A DNA stretch of 64,000 nucleotides from Gibbula magus. Taxonomy: Eukaryota > Mollusca > Gastropoda > Trochida > Trochidae. Under the pieces are notes generated by a model. That model did not search any database. It had not been told where the DNA came from and saw only the letters and a list, made by a program, of their open reading frames with translations. The stretch is taken from the NCBI GenBank assembly GCA_936450465.1, contig OW388302.1, positions 15,339,530 through 15,403,529 on the forward strand. The letters run 5' to 3'. The position numbers were made by a program, and so were the translations under genes. Below are positions 45,733-58,349 of this stretch, in pieces; positions within the stretch are counted from its first letter, which is position 1, and each line of letters starts with the position of its first letter.

Positions 45733-47216
45733 ATGAAAAGAAGAGTAATAACTTGCATTCCTAAGGCTACAAAGATAAACCCTTTTCAAAATTGGAGACA
45801 TATTACTTTGCTGAATGCATTTTATAAAACTTATAAAACTCCTAGTGCTTGGAAGCCAAACCAAACAGGATTTATACCAGACAGAACACTCAGTGAAAAC
45901 ACAAGATTACTGTATGATATAAATGATATATCTGTGAAAACAAAAAAGAAATTTCCTAGACCTAATTTTATTATTCAATTTGAAGAAGGCTTTCAATACA
46001 GTGTCCAACGATTTAGTAAATTTAGTCTTAGCAAAGTTTGCTTTTTGGCCCGGAAATCATTCGGTGGATTAATATTCAGACTTGTGAAACAGCATCTTGT
46101 GTTATTCAGACAAGGCGATCCTTTGTCTCCATATCTTTTCATTTTTGTTGCGGATAGATTAGGCTGCATGATTAGAAATAATAAAAAACATATAAGGGAT
46201 TGTTATTGACAATATTGAGTATAAATTGGATCAATATGCAGATGAATCATTTCTTGATGGCTCAGAACAAAATTTAAGGGCTGATATTGATGAAATTAAC
46301 ACTTTCTTCAATATTTTAGGACTGAAAATAAACATAGATAAGACCAAGACAATATAGATAGGCTCAAAGAGATATAGTATTGAAAATATATGTGAAGACA
46401 TTAAAATAGATTGGTAAATTTTGGTTTTTGAAGTTCTTAATTAAATTTGATAATGATCTCAACAATTTGTGGCTTTCTTGCACAATGGACGAAGGGACTT
46501 TATTCTTGATTGCCGCAATAACTGTAATTTAAACTTTGGCTATATCACTTGTGCATGTACTTAATACTTTCCCTAACCCACCATAAGAATTAATGTTTTC
46601 ACTTGACAAAATGTTTTTCAAATTCATATGGAATGATAAACCTGATAAAATCAAAAGGAAATATTTTAAAGTAATGTATAAGGATGGTTCATACAGCGAC
46701 GTTATTTCAAACTTGAGATATTATTGTCAAAAAGCAACCATTGCAATCAATGTAATATTCCTTTTGATTTTATTTTAAAATTTGGAGCTGATGTTGTAAA
46801 AGAGGAGCAGGTCAACTCAGGGAATATTTATCGATGCAATAAACTACTTGCAATCGTTAGCAATTAACCTGCAATCGATAATGAAAACATTGAAGTGGCA
46901 GAAGTCACTCAAAGATTACACAAATCCTATGAGTAGCTTGTGTCAAAATGGGAAGTATAGAGCACTGGACATTGATGAAGGTAATTGTGTGCAGTTTCTT
47001 AATATATATCTTAGCCCCTCAGCTGGCATCAAACGAGTACATAGTCTTTTTTCAGGTTTATCTGTAACTTTATCGAATTTTAATACACTGTTAAAAACCT
47101 TTTTTGCATTAACCGTAGAAGCCGCCATTTCAGGTCTTCATGCAGTTAGTTTGAACAAATTTAATGCCGATAACGATGTTGAATATTTCCGGGCAATTAC
47201 AATCAACTTTATAACA
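45733..47216 (+). pseudogene. L1/Tx1-like reverse transcriptase remnant, copy 2
   Basis: A longer open stretch than copy 1: VITCIPKATKINPFQNWRHI, TGFIPDRTLSENTRLLYDI, IIQFEEGF (decayed DFEKAFD), RQGDPLSPYLFIFVADRLG, then a stop. Further on are YADE and GLKINIDKTKT, and KFIWNDKPDKIKRKYFK at about 46620. The order of motifs fits an L1/Tx1 ORF2. It is inactive. Confidence 0.82.
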
Positions 47217-48174
47217 TGAATACATAATTGTACACATTTTCCAAATGACATTTATAGCAGAATACCTGAGTGATGATCTTCATTAATATCGAGATGTATG
47301 ATATAATGTGCATTATTTGTATAACCGAATGTGGTGTGCAAGAGAGACATAATTAAAAACCGAAACATACAAAGACAACTCTCGTTATCAATTGTATATA
47401 CAGCTTCATCCTTAAAGTGTGTTCAGATACTTGTCTGTTTTAGTGCAAATAACATTATTAGAAGCATCGTATTAACGTGAAAACTAGACATAGTTCACCA
47501 CACTTTACAATATGTACATCAACCTAATGCAATTATCTATGCATATAATCTTGTTTTACATCGACTTACTTAATTGTACGTTGAGGATGATGATTTTACA
47601 CATGGATTTAAAATAATATATCATATTTTATGTTATTATATTGACTTTACAATGGAAGCCAATTTACATAATATGTTATTCAATTATGAGAATAAACGTT
47701 CGTACAGCAGACACGACCAGTATCTCCAGCACTTTCTTTAATTACAAGTATTTAAGTAATGCACAGAACTGTTAAATTATGTATTTATGTTTACACTACT
47801 TTTGGATATACTTCTCTCATGAATAATTCTAGTACATTAACCTTCATTTGGATACATTCCCTTAGCATATACACACTTTAGCCAATAATCCTTAATGTAT
47901 AGATTAAGTATTAGAGGGTAATCTGGTTTGATGTATCATTAATAGAGAGGGAACGAATTTAACTTTTGTATGATAATATAATGTATATTCCATAATGGTT
48001 GATAAATATAAGTGGAGCTCATAAAAATGTAATAATGTAATTTCTGAACCCGACCAGACGAAACATAAAATCTCATCAAGTTAAATTGAAAGAAAGCATT
48101 GTAAGATTGAAATTTCTCTTGAGAAGTAATCTCGCACAGAGTCACACGAGAGAATGCATAACTTTCCATGGGAG
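47217..48174. other. Spacer, nothing recognised
   Basis: AT-rich, unique to this interval apart from the first 200 bases, which match 22138-22350. No credible frame. Confidence 0.4.
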
Positions 48175-48263
48175 CACAATAGACAACATAAATTGAACTC
48201 AAAACTCTGAGCTGAATAAAGCTTGAGCGTCTTTCAGAGTGCAACAACAGTTACATTATTCAG
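48175..48263 (+). promoter_or_regulatory. Type A leader-exon-like module, copy A4
   Basis: CACAATAGACAACATAAATT, GAGCTGAATAAAGCTTGAGC, ending TTATTCAG|GTTAAACATCAC (donor at 48264, weaker than the others). It lies 1.5 kb before the RING exon of gene 3, so it is a natural leader-exon candidate for it. Confidence 0.4.
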
Positions 48264-49775
48264 GTTAAACATCACTTAAAGAACTACTCTCAATGTACTC
48301 GTCGATGTTACACAACTGTCAACTAGTAATTGAATGTTAGATTTAGATATATGAATATGCTATACAGAGTTACATTGAAGTTTATCTTGTCTGGTATTTA
48401 AAATCTAGGCCACCATCAAGGAAATCATGTAGTCCCAAGATCTTCTATCCCACTCCCTGTGGTTCTGATACTGTTTTTTCTGCTGAATAATTACCCTATT
48501 ATCTTGAAACATACCAGTTTCCTATGTTTATGTACAGTGAATTTATGTAAAAGATGTCATTGTTCATATTAATAACTAATCATCTTGGATAGGAAATATT
48601 TCACCTTTTTTTATAATTTGAACTTTCAGTTGAAATGGTTATCTATATTATAAATAGTATCTTTCTATCTTAATATGAAGTTAACATACAGTCATAGTTT
48701 GCATCAGGATCGTAGCTTAGTGTCCAATATTCGATGAATGACCACGAAATCAGCTAAATAACTAATCGTGTGTTGCACCAAATAATGAATATAATTGATT
48801 AGTATACAACATGATCACACAGATATGATTTGTGACGCCATATATAGAAAAGGAGAATGCACCAAAACTGAAACCTGTACATGAAAAATAGCTGAACACA
48901 TTTTTTGTTTCAATGAAATTATACAAAGAAGGTAACATCATATTAAACCAATATCTATTGGCGAGGACGTTTTTAAAATGAGAAATCAGCTTGTTAAAAA
49001 TACCGAAGTGTTATTTTTATGTTTAGTTGATTGGATAATTTTGTATTTCAAAATATATTGAACTATTCAACATTGAAATGATAAGTATTAAAAATCAATC
49101 AAATTATTGCCATATTGCATACTTTCCTTGAAATTAAACATATTAGTGAGACCGTGGACACATACCTGAAAAGTTGTTGGAAATGGAGAGGTAACATGCA
49201 ACATTTTAAATTAATTTTCCAGACGGAGAAAAATAATAAATAAAATAATAATAAATATAAATAGCTTTTAGACCTTCAATACCGAATAAAATGTAGATAA
49301 AAGACGATAACTTTCTTTCTTCCTAAAAATCAACACGTGATACAGGTATCATATAGTCGGTTGTATTTTAAGACTCCGGACATCGTTTACAACACTGAGC
49401 CAACATTTACAACACATGACATTAAGATAATGAACAAATCCAACATTGTTAAATCAATATTGTTCTAGGCATATGTACGTTTAACATCATTGCTTTTGTA
49501 TTTGAATTTCTGTCAATAAGACAAAATCTCTTTATATCTTTCCCTTCATTTGTTGTGGCAAAACTTTCTTTGTCTGTTTATTGCATATACCTAACATATA
49601 TCACGTGTTAACGCTCATTTTATTATGTTGTATGTCAGAACCGTCACCTATATTCGTGGTATATACCACCTAGGAACCCATACATTTAATATACGAATTT
49701 TTTCATTACACAGAACAAATTAAACAAACATAAAAACACATCAATAAAGACATGCCAATTTGTATATTTTCACAG
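48264..49775. other. Putative 5' intron region of gene 3
   Basis: The last 500 bases closely match 9930-10439 upstream of gene 1 and end in the acceptor TTTTCACAG at 49775. The earlier part resembles the sequence after other A modules. No coding exon was recognised. Confidence 0.5.
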
Positions 49776-49789
49776 ATCACAGATCCAAG

Positions 49790-50072
49790 ATGGCGACAGG
49801 AGGCAGAATACAGGAGGACTTCTTGACGTGCAGTGTCTGCATGGAGGTGTTTCAACACCCAGTGACACTTGTCTGTCAACACTCCTTCTGTAAGAAGTGT
49901 CTTAGAAAGTATCTGGACACAAAGGTAGAAGCTGTCAGGAACAAGTCTATCCCCTGTCCCACGTGTAGACAGGAGACAACGGTGCCTCACCCTGACAGAC
50001 CCGTGGAAGAGTGGGCGGGGCAGCTGAAACCAGGACTGCTTTTAACTGGACTCATGGACTCAATGCCACAAG
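49790..50072 (+). CDS. RING exon of gene 3
   Basis: C3HC4 RING with C14, C17, C29, H31, C34, C37, C56 and C59 all present. ATG lies in AAGATGGCGAC after the acceptor at 49775. The exon ends CACAAG|GTACTT in phase 1. The 35-residue tail (PVEEWAGQLKPGLLLTGLMD) is conserved with gene 1. Confidence 0.9.
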
Positions 50073-52426
50073 GTACTTGTCAGCAACACCTTGATTTAAA
50101 TATAAGTATTATTAACATAACACATACAGTATCAGTGTTGTGACAAGTGTGGCATTTGCAATTGTATGCAATTATTGCATGTATATTTTATAGAACTTGA
50201 ATTACTTCTTCTTGTGGTAACTCTATGCATTCAAGAAATAACAAACACAATTTAAGATAATTAATATTTGTATTGCTATTTGTACAGCATAAATTGATTT
50301 CAATATAACCACCTAAAATGTTATTTCATGCAAATTACAAATCAGTCTGTCAGTCTTATATCTGAAAAGATTATCATGTGCAGCTAGTGTTTCTAATGCC
50401 AAAATTAAAACAAAAAACTCTATAAACTAGATAACCTTATATACCTAAACATTTAGAAATTATACTATAAAGGATGCTTATGTATTGTTATGTGTAAATC
50501 TGTTACAGAAATTGCTTAAAACCAGGATAGGGTAAAAAATGTTATGTTCAACTAACATTAATACATTGCAGACAATGTCGTCGCTTGTAATTCAGACTGC
50601 ATCTCATTTAAGTGTCTGTTTAGAGTAAGTAGTGATAAATGGAATCCGCAGCTAAAAAAATCAACTTAACATGTAATATCTGATTTATCTGGTGATGAAT
50701 ACATGAACATATTTTATATTTGAAAACAGTATTGCATTATTATTTATCAGTTTCAACAGTTACAAATTAATGTTTTCCAGGACATGACCTTTGCTCCGTG
50801 TGCAAAGAAGAAGGAGAGACAACTCCAGCAACACACTGGTGTTCTGAATGTGAAGCTTCGTTCTGTGACGGATGTCTGAAACTACACAGTAGGATGCCAA
50901 ACTCAAAGAAGCATGAAGTTGTTCCACTTTCAGAAAAAACTCCTCCTCGACTGAATAAATTGGTCTGTAAGGAACACGATGAGAAAATGAAGCTGTACTG
51001 TAAAGACTGTAACAAACCCTTGTGTACTGTCTGCTGCAGTATTTCTCACAGAAAATGTAATGAGGTCATCACAATCACAGCTAAGCTGACAGAGGTCAAA
51101 TCTAAACTTCAGGAACGTCAACAGAATCTAGCAGAGAAAATTGATGTTACAAATATTGAGATTAAAAATCTTGACTTGCAAACCCAAAATCTTTTAGATG
51201 AAAGATCCATTTTGGAATCAGAAATAAGGAAAACCATAAAGAAAGCTATGGATACGCTGAATCAGAAGGAAGATCAACTGATCAAGAGGGTGAAGGATCA
51301 TACAGAAAAAGACAGAGAGAAGTTGGGGTCGATGATGAAGACAAAACAAATAGATCTACAGATGTACCAGCAGCAGTCTCAGTTCATCCAGCAGGCCCTG
51401 GAGTTGGAGGATGAGGCACAGCTGTTTGAGATGTATATGTCGTCGGGGTCAGAAGCTGGAACAGATGTCACAGTGACACAGAGGAAGGACAGAACAGATG
51501 TAGCTGATATCAGCTTTATACACGACCTTGAACCATTGAAGAAACAGATTGAAATGATGGAGGTGAAGATTAACAAGATGATGATTCAGCAGATTGACAA
51601 CATAGATCTGACAGTATCACCTGTACTAGATGAAGTTATCGAAGCTAAACTTAATGTAGGAGACATATGTGATGTAATCGATGGTTTGATAATGAACATT
51701 AGGGGTACAAAGGTAACTGTGTTCGCTAATTATAACACACAACGTCTCAAATCATTTTACACTAGAGGAGGACAGTCATGTTCAAGTGTACTCAAAGTGT
51801 CTGGTAGACCCTGGTGTATAACAGTTATCAGTGAAGGTAAGGTAGCTGTGTCTCTTCCCTACTCTCAACGTATCATCACAGTTGCTGTGACTCCTGACCT
51901 GGAACTCCTGTCTACAATACAGGCAAGTAAGAAATACAGAGGTCTGTCTACTCTGGATCAGTCAACACTGGTGGCCGGTTCTTGTGATCCATCCTCTGTG
52001 GATCTGATTGATATGAAGGGTACCATCTTGAAGACCTTCAAGATGGTACTTCCTGCCATAGGAAAGAGATTCACTGATCCTCTCTACAAACATATAACCA
52101 GACAAGGCACTATCCTGGTGTCAGACTTGGGTCTGAAGTCTGTCATCTGTCTGACACGGTCTGGTGACATTGTATTCACATACACACCTACTGGAGACAG
52201 AGCACTGAGACATCCATGGGGAATCACATCCACCAGTACAGGAGACATTCTTGTAGCTGACTATAGAACACACAAAGTGATTCATCTCAGTGAGTCAGGA
52301 GAGTTCATCAGAGACATTCTGACATCAGAGGATGGTTTACAGGATCCAACTGGTATGTGTGTTGATGGAGACAAACTGTGTGTTACAATGTGTTATAAAG
52401 GTTTACACAAATACAGATTTGGTTAG
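49790..52426 (+). CDS. Gene 3: intact RING-B-box-B-box-coiled-coil-propeller TRIM protein, 642 aa
   Basis: Exons 49790-50072 (283 nt) and 50781-52426 (1646 nt) join in phase 1 to an uninterrupted 643-codon frame. Order: RING C14-C59, B-box 1 C99-H139, B-box 2 C157-C187, coiled coil about 195-310 with a further helix about 340-362, and an NHL-like propeller about 385-642. The layout is that of TRIM E3 ubiquitin ligases with a propeller target-binding domain; several are involved in innate immunity. The coiled coil normally gives an antiparallel dimer. This is the only full-length RING copy in the window. It is likely cytosolic: no signal peptide or membrane segment is evident. Naming it as an orthologue of any vertebrate TRIM is not justified. 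Confidence 0.9.
50073..50780 (+). other. Intron of gene 3
   Basis: GTACTT at 50073 to TTTTCCAG at 50780, phase 1. Homologous to the gene 1 intron with indels. Confidence 0.85.
50781..52426 (+). CDS. Second exon of gene 3: B-boxes, coiled coil, propeller
   Basis: Starts G|GA CAT GAC CTT TGC. It encodes B-box 1 (CSVC, HWCSEC, FCDGC), B-box 2 (CKEH, YCKDC, LCTVCC, SHRKC), the coiled coil (for example LNQKEDQLIKRVKDHTEKDR), and six propeller blades including YRGLSTLDQSTLVAGSCDPS and GDILVADYRTHKVIHLSESG, ending KGLHKYRFG. The codon at 52127-52129 (SD-Leu-G) and its equivalents in other blades differ between all paralogues. It has one extra codon (TFKMVLPAIG) compared with TFTTLPAIG. Confidence 0.9.
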
Positions 52427-52857
52427 GAATGTGTGTAGATAGTGAATTGGTCAAACTAATTAAGGGAACAAATTACTGAAACAAAAACTACTTATGAAAC
52501 AAAATGACTGAACCTAAAAGAGACACAGATTTTCCAAGATTGATGTTTTTTCTCTGCTGTAGCTACAAAGTGTGACAATGGACCCATTTGTATGTTCTCT
52601 TAATGCTGAATGTAGTTGACCTAATTACATATTTGTGAAGAAAATATTACCCAAACTAAAACAATCATCTCCGGCGAATGCTAGATCCCCGGCTCCTATT
52701 TATTGACAACCGAAATCAAATTTCCAGAAAATTGAATATATCAAAGGACATACATACATATTTTTCTAAAGATATGTATGGTCATTTCCTTTGTTTTTTA
52801 GTTGTACTCCAAAGGTTAACCCGTCCCTGCCCCCAAAACCATTTTTCATTATTTCAG

Positions 52858-53148
52858 AGACCTGAGTTTGCTTGAAACGACATCATACAGAAAGACAGTC
52901 AGGGGAATGACTATATGATGTATTGTTTGCTTGTAAATACGAGTGTTTCGATGGTTTGTTCGTGTTGTGACGTAAGTTCTCGCAACTTTCTCGTTTTTCA
53001 CGAGCAAACGGTAGAAATGTTGATGTTAACATGTCAAATTGTTTGACATTTTGTACATTTCCTCGTGCTGCACGTGCGCCATGAATTTCTTGTGCTCCGG
53101 GTCAAGACTATCAGCTTGACGGTACACTTGCTCCGATCTCTTGGACAT
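52858..53148 (-). pseudogene. Conserved antisense coding-like block, copy 3
   Basis: This copy keeps the best start. ATG at 53148 opens MSKRSEQVYRQADSLDPEHK and KFMAHVQHEEMYKM, then LTC and a TAA at 53028-53026, where the other copies have AAA (Lys). Reading on gives HQHFYRLLVKNEKVART. A single nonsense change has thus cut the frame at 40 codons. The family is unknown. Confidence 0.5.
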
Positions 53149-53601
53149 AAAACGTGTGTGTTGTTGCATTTCACGTTAGAAACAATTTCATGGGTATGGT
53201 CACTATTCTAGTTAACTTTGTCTAAATTCAAATTGCAATAAAAATAATCACATGTTTTAACTGTTGTATATTTCCGGTGAATCAGTGATCAAAACAATCA
53301 TGCAGTCTATTTCTTAAATATCTGCACAAGCTCGTAGGTTATTCAGTTGGTAGAGACGATTAAACTAGTCAGGTTCTAACACGTATCTCTCTCAGACTTC
53401 ATTTATTATGATGTCATTTCTCACTGACTGCATTTCTAATTATTACCTAGATACGGTATTTGAAATACATTTTGGAGATATTGTTTATGTTAATGTGTGA
53501 CCTGATTCCATAACAAAATCATCATTGTCTGGTGTAGAATTAAATACCTAATGTTAATACACAATTCATAATGAGATAATATCTGATCGTGTTTCTATCA
53601 A

Positions 53602-53641
53602 AATACAATACAATACAATACAATACAATACAATACAATAC
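53602..53641 (+). repeat. (AATAC)8 microsatellite
   Basis: Eight uninterrupted AATAC units. The aligned positions after genes 1 and 2 have no expansion (AAACAAGTCAATACAAATAT). Confidence 0.95.
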
Positions 53642-54418
53642 AGTCAATACAAATATAGTCGTTTAGCAATCTTGGCAAACTAGGTTAGTGAAAAAGACTT
53701 TTTTCATTCCTTATTATGTCCTACTGCAATGTTGCGTAAATAGATGTCCAAAGAGGTTTGTCAAGTAACTGAGGATGATATATAATCTGACATTTTATAA
53801 TTATCATTTAGATTTGGAAATTTGGGTAATTTATCCCATTGATATCTCAGATGTTAAAAAGTGTAGGTATATTAGAAAAGTGTAGGTATATCAGAAAAAA
53901 GTAGTTATAATTGTATGTGTATCGGCTAATACACCTACACTATTAACAAAAGAAAACATATCAACGAGACTGAAAGTTTGGTATAAATGATTATATATAT
54001 GAGTTACAACCCAATCGATTTTGCATTCTGCCCAAACAGTACAATTTGCTTGTACGTGTGTTTGTATGAGTAACATCTTGTCTTCATAATAAGTAACGCA
54101 TTATTCCATTGTCTAATTATAAGGTAAGAATGAATTATTAGATACATCACTACGACATCTTAGGGTATGGTTGTTATTACTGTTTCTAAGTCTATATCCA
54201 CTCAAACTCTTATAAATTAGATAAATAATAAACATTTGGTGTAACTATATAACTATTGGGTCACCCAAATTGATTATTGAATAAATAGAAAGTATACTTT
54301 TGACTTCTCAACAGAAATCGGTATTGTGAAGAAGCTGAAATTTACAGTAATGCTGAAGTTGTAATATCGTTTCAAGTTTGAAAGGCTTCACCACCGACTT
54401 ATAAAAGATTTCAAACAT

Positions 54419-54542
54419 ATGAATAATCTCACAGCTCGCCCGAGTGTCCAAACCTACAGTTCCAACACAATAGACAACACAGATGTATTTCAAAGCATGG
54501 AACTGAATAGAGCTAGAGTGCTAGCACGATTGCTTTATTCAG
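54419..54542 (+). promoter_or_regulatory. Type A leader-exon-like module, copy A5
   Basis: CACAGCTCGCCCGAGTGTCC, CAACACAATAGACAACAC, ending CGATTGCTTTATTCAG|GTAGGTATAG with GT at 54543. It has a short internal deletion relative to A2. Confidence 0.42.
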
Positions 54543-56680
54543 GTAGGTATAGATAGTAGGCGACGATACACAACTGTCAGCTACACAATAGAATATCAAA
54601 TCTAGTCACAGTGAACATAATACATAGTGATATATAAGGTTTGTGAGTGAGCATTGCTTAATCCCACATGGACAATATTGCAGCCTTAAGCAGAGTGAAA
54701 CTTTATCATTGCAGTTTACCTTGTCTTGTATTCAAGGTAGGTAATTGTACGCAATCATCAAGGAGATCATGTAGTCCCCGTTTCTAGTGTCCTCCTTCGT
54801 ATGGTTAATGTGTCTCTGCTGATTACTTCTCTTGAATTAGTGACAACCTGAAACATACGTGTTTCTTGGGTTTGTGTACAGTTCATCTATTTAAAAGATG
54901 TAATCATTTAGTTATATTATTATATCATTTCACTTCTTAATAATTGAACTGTTAAGTTGAAATGATTTTTGTCTATAATATATGTTTATCTATTTTTATG
55001 ATGTGAAGAGTCTCAACACTGTTTTAGAACACTGTTGGACATTTGATGTGTCTCCATCGGGATTCGAACAGGGGTGACATTCCAGCACGCTAATCATTGT
55101 ACACCACTGTGCCACTTACAAATTCCTTAACAATTAGAAATAGAATTCCGAAAAAGTGTAATTATTTAATGTATTTTCACATAATTGCACATGTGTTACC
55201 AAACTACTTATTAGATAGTTTCTAACTGCTGCAAGAGTAACAATTATATTTAAAACTCTCTAAGCCTGCGTTTGTGTCCAGTATGAATGACCATAAAGCG
55301 GTCTGTCAATTTGCAAGTCCAGTCTTTTAACTTCAATAGCCCAGGGAACACAGGGAACTCTTTCTTGGATTCAGCAGCTTAACAATAACTAATGACACCT
55401 GAAAGTCATTGTAAATGTCATCCGATGCAGTATACAATTTAAACTATGAACTTTGTTGAAAAGTTATATTTTTATTTTGAACCAATATGCTATTCATAAA
55501 TTGCATTTTTAACACTGTCGAAACTGATAGATTAAACCTAAAATTGCCATTAATCACCAATATGCATAATCATTTTTGATTTAACAACACTGTTTCTTAG
55601 GAGAGTTTCCAATTATAGTAAGCTCAGTTTTGTCCTTGTAAACTGTTGATAGGAGGACCGTTATTGATATAAATCCATTTCAATTATTCCAAGTGTGTGT
55701 ATCTTTATATTGTTAGGCACCGTGAAAACCAAAGTTCTATATAGGTATGATAATCCATAAACGTTCCCCCTTCAAGTAGCCTGATCCTGGAGTACAATAA
55801 AATGCGGGTATTTTAAGTTGTTTAGAGTAGGTCAGGTGATTCTTCTTTCTGAGTGTATTGCATTCAGTATTCACTAGAGTGTCGGGGCTCACAGAGGCCG
55901 GTTGTCCAGGTAGATATAGACAAGTGTATAGGAATTTGACCATACTAGATACAACATATGAACAGGCCCTTCATGTCTGCGTTGCCTGATTGCTTCTATG
56001 TAATGTGATTACTATTGCTCTCCAGACAAGGGTTAATGAAATGCATTCCTTTGAGGTTCACATTAAATACATTTAATTTTTCTTAAGTAAGAGACAAACC
56101 TGATTCTGCAGGGTAGCATTATCGAATTACAATAAACAGTTGTATCAGTAAATAAACTATTTCATTCATATTTCCCTGTTTAAAATTTATTTTATACAAA
56201 AGTACTGATATCTAGCATCACCGGCAATTGATTACTCTGAAGACAAGACGTGTTCTCATATTCCCACAGAATCACATTGATATTGTATATAACACGTTTG
56301 TTTGTAAAATTTTGCAATGTTATTCTGTTTTCCTTAAGCAAAATAAGAAAACATTCATAAACAGATTTGATTTTTTTTTTAAACTACCTTTCGCGTGAAT
56401 TTAGCATTTTTGTTTTTATATTTTGAAGAAATATTGTTTAAGGTAATCATCATATGAGTTAGAACTTTAAGACAACTTGTCATAAGTCAAAATGTTAGTC
56501 ATACAAATGTCGTCGATAGTGTGTTATATGGTATTCGATATTTCAAGGTAGTGTTAACAGGAATGACTATTGATATGGTGAATGGCTACCATGTCAGTGT
56601 ATGAATAGTCTAATCCTTGACAATATTTAGCAGTTGAAAAGCGTGAATAGCATTTGAACGGTTGAATAGCATGAGTTGTA
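54543..56680. other. Spacer between A5 and B4
   Basis: Closely follows 26833-27600 and then 28690-29990, without the extra local duplications present there. Includes the minus-strand SINE head at 55054-55117. Confidence 0.5.
55054..55117 (-). mobile_element. tRNA-derived SINE head
   Basis: Same A and B boxes as 27340-27400, and the flanks also match, so this is a segmental copy and not an independent insertion. Confidence 0.65.
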
Positions 56681-56794
56681 TGTCCTCTCCCTGGATCACG
56701 TGACTTTATGATGTCAGGAAGTTTTGCTTTGCAATGAGCATCAACCGGTAAAACATAGATACACTGCCAACATTCCTACAGTTCAGAACAGAAG
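56681..56794 (+). promoter_or_regulatory. Type B promoter/leader-exon module, copy B4
   Basis: Intact E-box TCACGTGA at 56696-56703, TGATGTCA at 56709-56716, then GAAG|GTAAGTTC with a donor at 56795. It is 2.7 kb upstream of the gene 4 CARD exon and the best leader candidate for it. It is shorter than the other copies. Confidence 0.45.
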
Positions 56795-56835
56795 GTAAGT
56801 TCAGCATTATATAGGAATTGATCAAACATAATTAG

Positions 56836-57125
56836 CTAAAATATCAGCTTTGTAAAGGTGTAAGAGACCTGATTTAGGAACGTTATAATTATTATAGGAC
56901 TTAAAATGCAGCCTTGCCTAGTGCCTATATTACACTGGAAAAATTGTGTAATGCCTTTTGATGTTCTAACAGATGATGAAAGAGCTGAATACATTAAAAT
57001 AAGAAATTTCAGAAATTTACCTTTACAACCAATATCATATAAACTCTGGAACAAAACTCTATGATTTATACAGTCAAAAGCTTTACTAAGATCAATGAAT
57101 ATACAACAAAACCTTAAAAAACTTA
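56836..57125 (-). pseudogene. Non-LTR reverse transcriptase fragment
   Basis: The minus strand reads FIDLSKAFDCINHRV (from about 57110), then LFQSLYDIGCKGKFLKFL, ALSSSVRTSKGITQFF and NIGTRQGCILSPI. The first catalytic Asp (KAFD) and the RQGC-LSP motif are RT domains of a CR1-like non-LTR element different from that at 34.5 kb. Only the fingers/palm portion remains. Confidence 0.8.
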
Positions 57126-58349
57126 CATACCTTCAAACATAAATTTACCACAAAAACATATATACACAAATACAAACAAGCAAACATACATACATATCCC
57201 ACAAAAACAAAATGCAGTATTTAATCCTAATCCTAATAGTGACAATAATTTACCACTTTGAATACCATACACCTGATTTATATATTAACGTTCCAGCTGT
57301 AGACACACACATTTACAAAAAAAGTCCTTCAAGTTTAGAATGTCAGGTTGATATTAGACTAAGTGTTGCAGCTTCATGAATTCAAGTACCTCCAAAAAAC
57401 GACACCATGTTTTGTATCTAACAGTGTATTACATGATAGTTTTATACAAGGTTTGTTGCGTGACGATCAAACCGCAATACTGTAAGCTACCCGGTGTTGA
57501 ATATAAATAGACACAGTGGGTAGGTTAGGGTCTCTATAGGTGTCTCCTGTGTACGATATACAACAATGTCAGCCATGTGTTGGAACACATATATAACAGG
57601 ATTTGTATATTGATTGTCAAAGGAACCATTTCGTATTGATTTCAGACCGTTATCTACCTACTGCAATGTTATCTTCTTGTGTCTTACAGTATATTATGCT
57701 ATAAACCAGTAAACGACCTGTTTTGTCATGGTTGATTAGTTGATAGGCTCTACCAGTGTCTGATGTGGACGATGTTAAAGGCTAGATATCATGGCACATA
57801 GTCACATTCAGATTCATTGAAATGAAAAATCAATTTGACTATTACTCGATTTAAAATTTCTGAAATTGGCCCATAATTTAATTATGTATGTTTTGTTTTT
57901 TTTTGGTTTTGAAAACAAAACCCACCTTATTCACCACTGGCGGCTAGAATGAAAATCAGCGGTGACGTGGTTGGTAGAAGGTGCTGTCTGTGGTTAATCA
58001 CATTCATGCCTCAATGATTGTCTTCAAAGTGAATCGTCAGGCTGATTACAACATTGTTAAAATGGGCAAATTCACATCATATTAATACTCAATTGAAAGC
58101 GTATATTGTTTTGATTTTATGTTCAAATGATTCCGATATATAATGAATGTAGAGGTAATAGTCTGTCATTCTTGGGAAAAAGAGAATTACATGTGATAAT
58201 ATTGATGCATAATATCACCTTACAAATATGTTTCGTACTTCGACTTGAATAACACAAATACTGATTTAGAAGTACAGGAGGGTCACCTCCGTTACTATCC
58301 CAACATATAAGAACTGATAAAGAGACTTGATTGTGATCAAGAATATACC
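57126..58349. other. Spacer upstream of gene 4
   Basis: A poor, A-rich stretch (57120-57230) fits the 5' flank or tail of the RT fragment. About 57500-57790 resembles the putative 5' intron of gene 1 (9665-9890). No gene. Confidence 0.4.

Larger units (their letters stand above)
38012..47400 (+). repeat. Segmental duplication, copy 2
   Basis: Counterpart of 12925-22300 with an offset of 25087 in the first part. Differences include a 452-bp foldback insertion at 42267-42718, loss of most of the foldback element near 44330, and scattered substitutions that become more frequent further from the gene. Confidence 0.85.
52427..54418. other. 3' flank of gene 3
   Basis: Diverged version of the flanks of genes 1 and 2 up to about 53760. 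It then holds an inverted copy of the 35.3-35.5 kb hairpin element (about 53860-53960) and a fragment of the A-module upstream region. Contains the (AATAC)8 microsatellite. Confidence 0.55.
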
